This document shows positions 26,570 to 38,100 of a stretch of 64,000 bases of DNA, piece by piece (position 1 is the stretch's first letter; each line of letters opens with the position of its first letter). Position numbers and translations under genes: made by a program. Below the pieces are notes generated by a model. The model did not search any database. It worked only from the letters and a program-made list of their open reading frames with translations, and was not told the origin of the DNA. The stretch is from Bolinopsis microptera (Eukaryota; Ctenophora; Tentaculata; Lobata; Bolinopsidae), in the NCBI RefSeq assembly GCF_026151205.1, contig NC_087080.1:5311096-5375095 (forward strand), given 5' to 3'.

Positions 26570-27690
26570 TTGTAGCGCGAGATGCACCACTGTGCACTGG
26601 GCGAGATTGGAGAAGCACCACTGGCACTGGGCCTCGCCGAGCTGCGAATGATTGACATCGTGATTCGTGAATCAACCATAAGGGCTAGATGGTGCTGTAC
26701 TACTATATAGTAGTAGTACTACGACTACGAGTGTCGAGTAGGTATCAGAAGTTTGGAATTTGTTATATTAGTGAATCTCAGATACAAATGATACGTAAGA
26801 TAAGTAAGATGAGACAAAATAACACTGAGGTTTGGCACACAATACCCACAATATTAATAATACGAGTATGACGTGACAGTGACACAATATACGCATTACA
26901 AACATTGAACATAAAACGAAACACCGCCATTTCTACTTTTAGTACCTGAAAAGTGAGTTCTTCAAGTTTTGCGCCATGCTGCATGCACGCATGATTTAAC
27001 TTTAAGTTTAACAGTCCATCAAGTCAGTTAACACTAACTATAACATATAAATGGCAATTGACACAATTGAGGTGCTAGAAGTTTGATTATGGTCGGAGCA
27101 AGCATACTATTACTAATACTACAGAAAGCGGCTTTTAATATGACTATGAGTATGAGTATGACTATGAGTAATAAGTATGATATGTACTTATTCAATTGCC
27201 ACACGCCAGCGTGCTGTCCATGTCACGTTAGTGTTACAAGCTCAAAAACGCTACTGTCTTATTTCTCCGTAAAAAGCACACTAGCGTGAGTAGCTTTTAT
27301 CTATGTGCCTCGAAAGTCATCTTAAACGATTCCCCGTTCAATTTTGATTGAAACTCGTCAACTCAATGCAGTATCAAGTTTACTGGGCCGCGCTCAGCCT
27401 GTCATTCCGCCAAATCTTTATTTATATTAATGTTTATGAACATAATAGCCTGGGGTCCCCAGGTAATATCAAGTTATTTACCTAGCTTGATATACTAGTC
27501 TATTGCTCGCTTCTCTCGCAGGAAGCTTGATAAGAGCACCGCGCACAGGGACTGGCGCGCCAATTTAGAAAATAATGTTCCTTTAAATCTTGTAGCGCGA
27601 TGCACTACTGGGTCGCGCCGCGCATCAAATAATTCTTCTCGCAACCACAGATCGGCGAGATGCGAAGGATTGACATCGTGAATCAACTTT
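26570..27690. repeat. Dispersed GC-rich repeat, two partial copies
   Basis: The segments at about 26570-26665 and 27590-27690 share TTGTAGCGCGA, a GATGCAC(C/T)ACTG core and a TGATTGACATCGTG-like end. Related words recur near 27220-27350, 28090-28160, 41555-41770 and 47500-47620, so this is a family spread through the gene-poor parts of the window. Confidence 0.55.
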
Positions 27691-29188
27691 AAATCTTAAA
27701 ATATTAGTACCGAAACTTTCGTCTCGCTGGGCTAATTACAACTCCATAACAATTACTTCAAAATAAATGAAACTGTGAACGTTGTAGGCCAAAAAATAAA
27801 AACTGCAAGATTTGCGCGACGGAGAAGTTTGTTGTCATACGTTGTATGACCCGCCGCGCACGAGTGCGCGGCTCCCCCTGTATCGTCAGGACGACAAACT
27901 GCGCAGTGGAATTATTTTATTCACAATTTTAGACAACTTTTTGTGTCAAAAAATTATGTGCCAAATCATGTAATGGCTCATATTGCAGACTATAAAAATG
28001 CAACATATCTTTATACGATGAACTTATCTTAGTGGACTTTATGGCAGAAAATAGTCAAGTTTCGGACGGCTCACAGTTTCCATTTTGCTCTAATGTCTAA
28101 CCAGAGCCCTCTCGCTTGCAGTAGCGCGCAGACTCATGGCTAGGTGAACTTGAAGTTCCCATTCAATTGAAAAACACGGAAACGTTAGTGCTACCAGGTA
28201 TATAATGTTTATCTAGTTCCAGAAATGAACCACTATTAGTGCAGTCCCAGGTCGGCAAAACACCAAAGCCTTGCTTTGTAGAACCGTTTAAATAGCACTC
28301 TCTTCCAATAATATTTTACTTTATGAAAAAGTCAACTCACCTCAGAGTTCTACAGAGAGGAATTCCATTGACCATGCTGCCTCATCTGATACAATCTACA
28401 AGCTACTCTGAATTACATACTACATGATGATTTCATGATTTTCATGAAAATGGGTTGAATACAAATGAGGATTTTGAGGTAAAGCAATTATATTTAAGTT
28501 ATTTTAAAGACTTTGGCTAGTTTATTGGGCTTCTTTGTTTAATATGATATGAAAAATTACAATTGACAAAAAAATGAAACAGTTAATTTATTTCAACGTT
28601 CGATGAGAGAAAATGTATTAAACACCACAAAAATTCGAACACATCCATAAAATCCGATTAAAATATGTACACCTAACGCCTAGGAATTAAAGTCAAACCA
28701 TTATATTAAATTTAATATTGAAGAGTACAAAATTCTCGTTCCAGCAATAAAAATGAGCCTCAATAAACATGGTTTAACACAAATTCTTGTTAGTTCTGGA
28801 GTGAACATCTTTACTTTCAAGTCTTCGAATAGAAACATTGTGATCAAATTCTGACGGGAGATAGGAAAGATGGTAATCGAAGGGCAGGGTGTCAAATCAG
28901 TTTTGTTCCTGAACTATCTTCAGCCGATGAAACACATTCCTTGATCGTCTTCAGCAATCAAGTCTTCGTCTTGGCTACAGGTCTGTTTAGTCTGTTGCGC
29001 AACTAGCCTGCAAAAGAATTGGGATTCAGATATTCAATCATCGACTACCTTTAAGGACGATATAATTCATAACGTTAACATATTTAATAATCATCTTGTA
29101 TGAATAACTGAATAATCATGGAACTAAGATCACGAAAATGACTTCCTGCCACTTACGTCTCAAGCTGCGCGAGGGTCCAGCAACTCCA

Positions 29189-32100
29189 TCACTTTAGAGC
29201 GGTGTCTGCGTGCTTGTTCACCTTATTCCACTTAGCAACCAGATTGTTCATGCCCTTGTGTTTCTTGCTTCCAGACCCCATTATCAGTCCGTCTGGCTTT
29301 TTCTTCTGAAAAATGGGGACGTGAACACAAAAATGGGGACGTGTGGTCTACTTTAGAAAGTGTGAGTTTGGTAGCCTATTAAAGTTATCGCGCTTCAGAA
29401 GGCTTAGTTACAGTTATTATAGAAGGTGAATAGTCTGCAAAAAAAATAAATACGGACCTTCTTCAAAACTTCCTTCGTTGCTGCACTTTTCTCTTCTTTT
29501 TTCTCACTTTGTTTGCTTCCTTCAACTTGTGTCCCGTCCTACAGAGAAATTTCAGATATTAAAAAAGCTTTTGGGGTCCCACCCTAAAAACAGTTGTAAT
29601 CATTATTATAGCTATAAACATACATATACAAACCATAACCAAGTCAAATTTCTGTGAATTTTGGCCCCTGTTGACCATTTAATCTCTGTTGACAGCAAAC
29701 AGCGAAAAAATAAGGATTCTGTCCATCAGTGAGCTCTGAGAATAGTTGGTTAGCGCATCATTATAATTGTTATATATTCAGATAATAATCTATGACACAA
29801 ATAACAAATGAGTGATTATCTAACAGTAACAATGATAATATGGATTTGAAACATATATGAAAGAAGGTGACGTATGAAAGAAATGGGAGTTAAAAGCAAG
29901 CGATGGGTAAATCGCTGCCATGTTTCAAAATAATATTGCTTCATTCAAGGATTAAGTAAAATAACAAATAAAGCATAGGTATATGTATTAATGAGTAATG
30001 AAGAGGTAAACAAATAAAAGACCTTGTACGATTCTCTAATATTATATGGAGGTTCTAAAGATTCGATCCGCTAAAATACGAGACAAAGACAAGCAATAAC
30101 TCGATAAATGATAATAGGAATAAAAAATCTTACCTGTCCCGACGTTCCCTCAGAGATCCTTAACATTTGAAAATATCACCAGTAGTACCTCACACATGAC
30201 ACCACTATCTTGAGATTTCTATACACCGCAACTTGCATTTCCTCCTATCAACTCTACTTCAACCTTTGTTCATACCTCCCTAAATCCCTAAATCTGGAGT
30301 TAGCATCACATGTTGCGGGTGAGGAAATTGTAGCAGCTGCACCTTTCTTACCTTGTTCTCAGTCGGGGGCGTTTCCTCCGAGGGGGCAGCAGGAGAGGAG
30401 GGAGCTTTTGTGGGGGTTCCGGGGGCAAGAGGAGGCGTGCTATACCTCATGGGCGCTTTAACACTCACAACACTAAGGGGGAATCTGTTTTAATTCCAAG
30501 AAAAATGTCAATTCCAGGAAACTGGAGAAATAGAAGTTTTTTTCAACTTTCTTGAACAGTTATAATAATTAGTTATCGAGAATTGAGATACACAGGAAAT
30601 AACTGATTTAAAGGCGCGGCTACTGCACTATATTCAGCGCTTTACTGCAAGAATAAATTATTATTAAACAAAAAGCGATCTCCTTACCCTAGATCTTCCT
30701 GTTTTTTCTTCTTTTCTTCCTCATCCTCAGAGTCACTGTTACCCGGGGAATAGGTCTCCATCATACCGTCGTCGGGAGGAGGGGGCGGTGGGGCTGTCGG
30801 CATTCCTGGAGGATAAGCAAGTTCATTACGCAACTGTGGTAAATGTTTGAAGATTCGGATAACAAATTGATAATTGAGACGTTATTGCAAGTTTTCACTA
30901 TATAAAACGAGGGTGGGCGACAATTGACCCCCCGACAATATAATCTAATACAATTGACCCTGACCCTGACCATAACCCTAACCCTAACCCTAACCATAAC
31001 CCTGACCCAGGACCCTAACCCTAACCCTGACCCTGACCCAGGACTCTGACCCTAACCCTAACCCTAACCCTAACCCTAACCCTAACCCTAACCCTAACCC
31101 TTACCCTGACCCAGGATCCTGACCCTAACCCTGACCCAGGATCCTGACCCTAACCCGATCAATTGACCCCAGTGTAATTACATGGGGGTCAATTGTCGGG
31201 GGGTCAATTGTCGTACTAAACCCTAGATTTCGCGACAATTGACCCCAGTGTAATTACATAGGGGTCAATTGTCGGGGGGTCAATTGTCGGGGGGTCAATT
31301 GTCGCGGTACCATAAAACGAATCTTAGAAAGTTCTAAAACAATCCAAAGCAACAAGAAAATACACAAATTTTACGAACCAGGGAAATGGCTCATCCCGTT
31401 CCATGGCTCCATAACCACATTACCCCACATATCCTGGTAGTAACCCTGAAGTGGAGCAGGTGGCGGTGGGGCAGGTGGCGGCACATCGCTCGGAATTGGT
31501 GGTACAGAGGGTGGCAGAGGTGGAGTGGGAGGAGGAGGAGAGGGAGGAGGTTCCGCAACTGGTTCTGTGGGTGGAGGTGAGGGGGTTGAAGAGGAAGAAG
31601 CAACCTCCGGCGTCTTGTCTTTGGTTGACGTCTCAATCTGAAAAAGATTATTGGTAAATGGAAGTATGTCATTAGAATTTTTGCAAAAATAGAATGAAGG
31701 TCAACTTGCTATATTCTCTCCACTTCAAACTTTGGTATTATACGGTACGGCGATTCTTCAATCTATGTAGTTAACCGACGCTATCGAACAAGTAAAATTC
31801 TAATTGAATTATGACAATAACTAAGATGCAATGATATTGGTGATCGCAATATGTGATCAAAAATTCCTGAAAAGATTGAGAATTGAAAATCGCAATATGT
31901 GATTAAAATTCCCCGAAACAAATCGAAAATAAAAAATAAAAATATAGATCCCATAATCATGATAATTGTTCACTAACTAATAAAACGCGGCTAAAAATCT
32001 ATTTGAACGGTTGTCAGCTAAAAGAACCCTGCCTGTTAAAGAACATGTTTGAACGGCGCATTTCAAATGCATACCTGTAATTCATATTTAGTATTTTATT

Positions 32101-35100
32101 CTTAAATCAGTTCAAACGTATTCCTCTAAGTTAAGCGCCTTCAAAAGATCACCATGAACTAGCATACAATGTTTCGTGGTCGTGCATTTCATCTTAGAAG
32201 AGTACGTACAAAACCTGCACTTGAACTGAAACCGAAAGGTATGGTGCTTGGCATGTCTCTTCAGCTGAACCATCTGCCTGGCCGCATATCCGCAATCCCC
32301 ACACTGAAAGGGACGTTTGTCCTCGTGGATCCTCATGTGGGTGTAGAGATTGCCCTTCTGGTTGAACTCATGACCGCAGATCTGACACTTGTAGTGGTTT
32401 CGGTTGACGATGTCGTGGTGTAGTGGAAGAGATGGTGGAAGAGAGGGTCCATGTTTCGATTCTTTGGAGAGAGTTGGGCGGCTTTCCTTGTTCCGGATAA
32501 GGACCGGTATCCGCGGATTCTGATTAGATGGTTTGATCAAGGGTGAAGAATCCTGATGAAATCTGATTTTAGCGCTTTGGCCTGGTTTGCGAGACACATC
32601 ACTTGTGTACAAAGGCAGCGCCCAAGTCGCAGGAGAGCTGGTATTTGACAGCATCCCATGCTGAGAGATTGTATTTGTAGTAGAGATCCTGTTATCCAAC
32701 TGAGGAAGGACGTTTAATTTCTCGCCGCTCGGTATCCATCTAGATAAATCAATAGCCTCCTCCTGCTCCACTTGATTGGGGCAACTGTCAAAATCAACGA
32801 TACCCTTCAACGAAAATATTCCGTTGATATGAAGACATCGAACGCGTACACAGCTTTGGAAATGGGCAACATTAAAATCTTCACCGATAGCTTCCTCGGG
32901 CGAACTGTCATCTTTCTTCGAGGGTAAACGATTAAAATCAGATAAATCGGCATGTCCTAACATCTTCCTGACATCCGTCTCGTTTTGTTTCTTGATAATT
33001 GTGCTGTCTTGATACGTGGGACCAAATCCGGCCTCGGTTACGGATGCGTTGTTGAAAGCTGGGTGCGGGATGTGAGCTGGGCGTGGTGCGTTTTCCGCCA
33101 TTACCGGAAGAAACATTTCTCCGTCTGTATTCAGGATGAAATTATACAAATGTGATTGTTAGGAGATATTACAGACAAATTAAAATGAACTGAAAGGTCT
33201 AAAATGAAACCATCTTGTTATTTTAGTATCGGGTGATCAGCTGAACGAAACAATTTTGCACGAATACTATTTATGTACATGCAAATAAGCGACCGTCTCG
33301 GAAGAGGTAACGTCCGCCACCGGACAAAAATGCATCATTATTCACCGCAGTTGTTTGTACACTACGGTTAGAAGAAGTCGGCAGTAAATTAATAAAGTTA
33401 CGAAATTTTTAAGTTTCATGTAGGAACCGACCGGATTGGGGTTTTGGCTGCCGGACCGGATTCAGCCGGATTTGGATCTCAAATCCGGCAAGCCGGATTT
33501 TGCCGGACCGGAACCGGTGGTTTCAGAGTGAAATAAAAGGCAGCCGGATTTTGCCGGTTTTTGCCGGAAAATCTCCTTCCTTTCCACGCCTAATCTTCAT
33601 CGAGAACTTCTTGCAGCTTGCATAAGGGATCCCATTTTCTTCTGAGTAGAACAACCAGACGGATGATGTTTTAGATTTACTACTACTCGACTCGACTTAG
33701 GGCGGCTTCAACGTCCGAACAGATATAGTTTTTTTACAAATCTTCCTATCTACTACTAGACATTGCTTAAACAAGCAGTACGTAGCAGACACAATGTAAC
33801 ACGAGTAGACACGAGTCACGACACTAGACGAGTAATAATCAGAAATGATATCTAATTGGCATATGCTGCCAGACCCCTGATTGAGCGCGTTTGTGCGAAT
33901 TCCCTTTTTTTCATGCAAGTCTGAGTATCATTGGGTCACGTGACTTACAACCAGAGGTGCTTAATAAGGTTGTTCGTAAGCAGGCACTGTCTAGTACAGT
34001 ACTAATCACCGTCTGGCGTCTAGAGCTGAGTCACATGATTGCAGTAATGAGCTAATTAAGTAGCTACCCAGACCCTGAACACGTGACCTTCATATTTCGT
34101 ATTTCATAATCAGAAGATTAAATACTGCAAATTTTGCGATTATAGCCGGGGGCTAGCCCAGGGAGGTGGCCCAAAATATTTTCCGGTTTTTTCTAAGTCC
34201 GCACCTACCCCTCGATACACTATTCTGTATTCTGGACTCAAGGTTTCCCCCGGTAATGCGATCTCGGAAGGCAGGCCTCCCCTTTGCAACACGAGCTCGG
34301 AAGCGGGAGCTCTCGTTACAGGAGGTACGTCTCGAGAACCACTCGGACCGAAATTTTTTAAGTTAAAATTTTTCGAAGTTTTTCTGAAAACCACTTTTTT
34401 GCACGATTCAGGCTACCCTGTTCATTATTAGCCGAAAATATTTTTTCGGTTTTTCGAAGTCCCCACCTACCCCTCGATACACAATTCTGGACTCGAGGTT
34501 TCCCCTGGTAATGTGATCACGGAAGGCAGGCCTCCCCTTTGCAACACGAGCTCGGAAGCGGGAGCTCTCGATACAGAAGCTGTACGTCTCGAGAACGACT
34601 CGGACCGAAAACTTTTAAGTTAAAATTTTTCGAAGTTTTTCTGAAAACCACTTTTTTCCACGATTCAGGCTACCCTGTTCATTATTAGCCGAAAATATTT
34701 TTTCGGTTTTTCGAAGTCCCCAACTACCCCTCGATACACAATTCTGGACTCGAGGTTTCCCCTGGTAATGTGATCTCGAAAGGCAGGCCTCCCCTTTGCA
34801 ATACGAGCTCGGAAGCGGGAGCTCTCGATACAGGAGCTGTACGTCTCGAGAACGACTCGGACCGAAAACTTTTAAGTCAAAATTTTTCAAAGTTTTTCTG
34901 AAAACCACTTTTTTCCACGATTCAGGCTACCCTGTTCATTATTAGCCGAAAATATTTTTTCGGTTTTTCGAATTCCCCAACTACCCCTCGATACACAATT
35001 CTGGACTCGAGGTTTCCCCTGGTAATGTGATCTCGAAGGCAGGCCTCCCCTTTGCAATACGAGCTCGGAAGCGGGAGCTCTCGATACAGGAGCTGTACGT

Positions 35101-38100
35101 CTCGAGAACGACTCGGACCGAAAACTTTTAAGTCAAAATTTTTCAAAGTTTTTCTGAAAACCACTTTTTTCCACGATTCAGGCTACCCTGTTCATTATTA
35201 GCCGAAAATATTTTTTCGGTTTTTCGAAGTCCGCACCTACCCATCGATACACAATTCTGGACTCGAGGTTTCCCCCGGTAATGTGATCTTGGAAGGCAGG
35301 CCTCCCCTTTGCAACACGAGCTCGGAAGCGGGAGCTCTCGATACAGGAGGTACGTCTCGAGAACGACTCGGACCGAAAAATTTCTAAGTCAAAATTTTTT
35401 TAAAGTTTTTCTGAAAACCACTTTTTTCCACGATTCAGGCTACCTGTTCATTATTAGCCGAAAATATTTTTTTGATTTTTTTTCGGTAAAAAAAACTGAA
35501 ATCCGGCAAAAATCCGGCAATTTTTTTTCCAGCCGGAGCCGGAACCGGAACCGGATTTTGAAGCCGGATATCCGGCCGGAACCGAATTCAGCCGGATTTC
35601 CGGTCGGTTCCTAGTTTCATGCAATAATTATTAAAAATTGGGGTTGCACAATGGCGCGCAACACGGGACATAGTAGCAAATCATATACAAGCAACCGTGA
35701 AAAGTGGAAACAAAATGCTGGGTGTGCGATCAATTGTCGATTAAACACCACTGTAAACTTTAAAATGAAAAAAGTTGACAGTGGTAAACTTTGTGTGGAG
35801 ACTTCTAATATAATGGTACGAGTTAATCAGTTTCTTAGTATCGGTTCTTAATTGAGGTATCTCAACACTTATTTTACTTCGGACATTCCAACCGCCACAT
35901 TGTTACACAAGTGTGTAACCAGCCAATTACAGGAAGCCGAAGGATTCAATTATACATTAGGCCAGTGACGGTTAAGGTAGTGTGTACCATACTTTCTTCG
36001 CCCGAGACTTTGCTGCAATGGGCAGCTCCTCATTTAACCCTCACACCCGATTTCTCGAGTATTTGGCTGAGTGGACCGGGGGCTGCATAGACCACTCAGG
36101 ATCATTAGCTGAGCGTCGACGACGCTCACCCCACGGCTAGTGACAGAGTCGGGAATCGAACCTGGTGGGGGGAATGCAACGTCAATTAATGTCAATTAAT
36201 GTCAATTAATGTCAATTAATGTCAATTAATGTCAATGTCAGTTTTGCAAAATTTTGGAATACTGACATTAATTGACACGATATTTTTCGACCAGAGATTA
36301 TGTAGTTCTACCATATTTTTAGCACTTTAGAACGTTTATATCATCAATTTATTCACTACTATCACATATGGAAATGTGAAATGTGAAAAATTCAGATCAT
36401 TAAACAATAAAACTAAAATAATACGGTTTCCCGAAATTTAATTTTCTTAAATGGGCGTGGCCATTTAAGGGCGTGGTTCTCAACATCATCAGAACTTAAA
36501 ACCCACATTAAACGAAATGCCTTCATGACATTTATATTTGAATAACGAATCTTAAACAGCTAACATTACTCCTTCATACTAAAAAAGCCGATTCTAGATA
36601 TTTTACCTGTATAAGAAACCAATAAAATATGGGCGTGGCCGGTGGGGACCGAAGATGGAAGAGTTCGAAACTGAATTTTTTTTGGTGGTCTTTGAACCTA
36701 CGGATCAACAGATAAGAACATACTCATAATTATTCAAGGACATTTTGTTTTTTTGAACTGGTCTAACTTACATAGACGTGAATATCTTGAATATTTATCG
36801 AATAATGATAATCTCAAATTTCAAGACATATTAATGTCAATTAATGTCAATTAATGTCAATTAATGTCAATTAATGTCAATGTCAGTTTGGGGTTTTTAT
36901 GGAATACTGACATTAATTGACGTTGCATTCCCCCCAACCTGGTACCTCAAGCAATACCAGGCGGATTAACCAACTGAGCCACTAAGCCGTTGAAGTTGTT
37001 TTTGACGTAGTTTTTGAGTACGTGGTTTTTATCTCAGTTTGTATAATCATCTCGATAAACATTCTGATCAAGTGTGACCCTGTGTCAAGTAAGATTTCAC
37101 ACGTTGAAGAAGATACTCAAGCACACGTAGCTACTACCTTATTTAAGTAGGAAAAAAATGTGAACACAGAAATAAATTACGAAAGTTTAGAGTGGAAATC
37201 ACTGTATGTACATGACAGGTTGTCGGTAACACATCAAAGGATGTCCAGGATGCCTGGGGGGGGGGGGGGGGGGGGGGGCAACCATATTAAAGTATATTAA
37301 AATGTAGGATTTTTCCCGATTTTGACCCGGGGATGTACTTTAATATACTTTAATATATCTACAATATACTTTAATATATCCCTATCTCCTTGGAGGCCTA
37401 CATCAAAAATTGTTGCCCAAAATAAATGCAATTCTTAATCGATTCCAAAAAGTTCTTGAAAAAATATTGAAAACTGATGGAGTTATTTCAATTTTAATGA
37501 AGTCATTTTGGCTAGTATTCCGAACCGAGATATTATGTGCAATTTTCCCAATTTTGTTCATGGAGGTCTTTTTACTTAGTATCCACTATATTCAACAAAC
37601 ACTGAGTTATATCTTTCACATAGAGTTAGTCTCATTAAAAAATATTGAAATTTTATCGAATTTGGGCAAAAGCGTATGCCCAAATATGGGCATATTTTTA
37701 AAAGCTCATAGCTCAGCCAATTTTTGACCAATCTGGATGGAAATTCATGTACTAGTCCAGGACTAGTAGTCCTAAAACAGGCTTATCTTGCGAATCTGAG
37801 TGAAAAATATAGTTCATCATGTAAATCTTACGGGTATCGGCCTTACAAAATGACAGGCCTCACAAAATGACAGCCCACATAGACCATGCTGTAGCTTAGG
37901 TTCCCTATACATTGAACCCTATTCCTTTTACTGTATGAAAGAAAAAGCATTATTTAACACTTCCCAAGGAATGATTATGACATAGAATCTATATTTCTTA
38001 CATAAATATGGACGTTTTTGCTGTTCAGTCATTGCCCCGCCTAACTGTTACCCAGAATGGAGACCAAAGTTTTGAATTTAACCCCAGAAAACCAGGTACT

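Larger units (their letters stand above)
19817..29000. other. Gene-poor intergenic region
   Basis: No confident gene is visible. The region contains E-box clusters, a CCAAT cluster, an 11-bp-arm hairpin near 19844-19874 (TTTCCTGCAAA and complement) and dispersed GC-rich repeats at 26.5-28.2 kb. A possible 3'UTR exon of FNBP4 lies near 28920-29008, after a good acceptor (TTCTTTTGCAG). Short frames such as 23570-23761 and 24045-24245 lack splice or homology support. Confidence 0.5.

Noticed and set aside
31386-31657. Trp/Gly- and Glu-rich plus-strand frames
   Set aside because: Antisense of the FNBP4 polyproline exon.
34140-35164. Three similar minus-strand frames starting MVFRKT
   Set aside because: Repeats of the 257-bp satellite unit inside the hAT-like element; no start or splice context, and the frames drift between units.
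36181-36240. Regular short repeats resembling a CRISPR array
   Set aside because: The GTCAATTAAT units are contiguous with no spacers and lie in a foldback element of a eukaryotic genome.
36944-36991. Functional tRNA gene
   Set aside because: The acceptor stem is not restored after removing the insert and a long SINE body follows, so tRNA-derived SINE is the better call.
37256-37278. Long G run as pure sequencing error
   Set aside because: Length may be inexact, but similar G/C runs recur at the same place in several related elements, so a real homopolymer is more likely.
37410-37727. 105-codon plus-strand frame as a transposon gene
   Set aside because: Low-complexity hydrophobic AT-rich composition, no recognisable domain, and inside a motif-array element.
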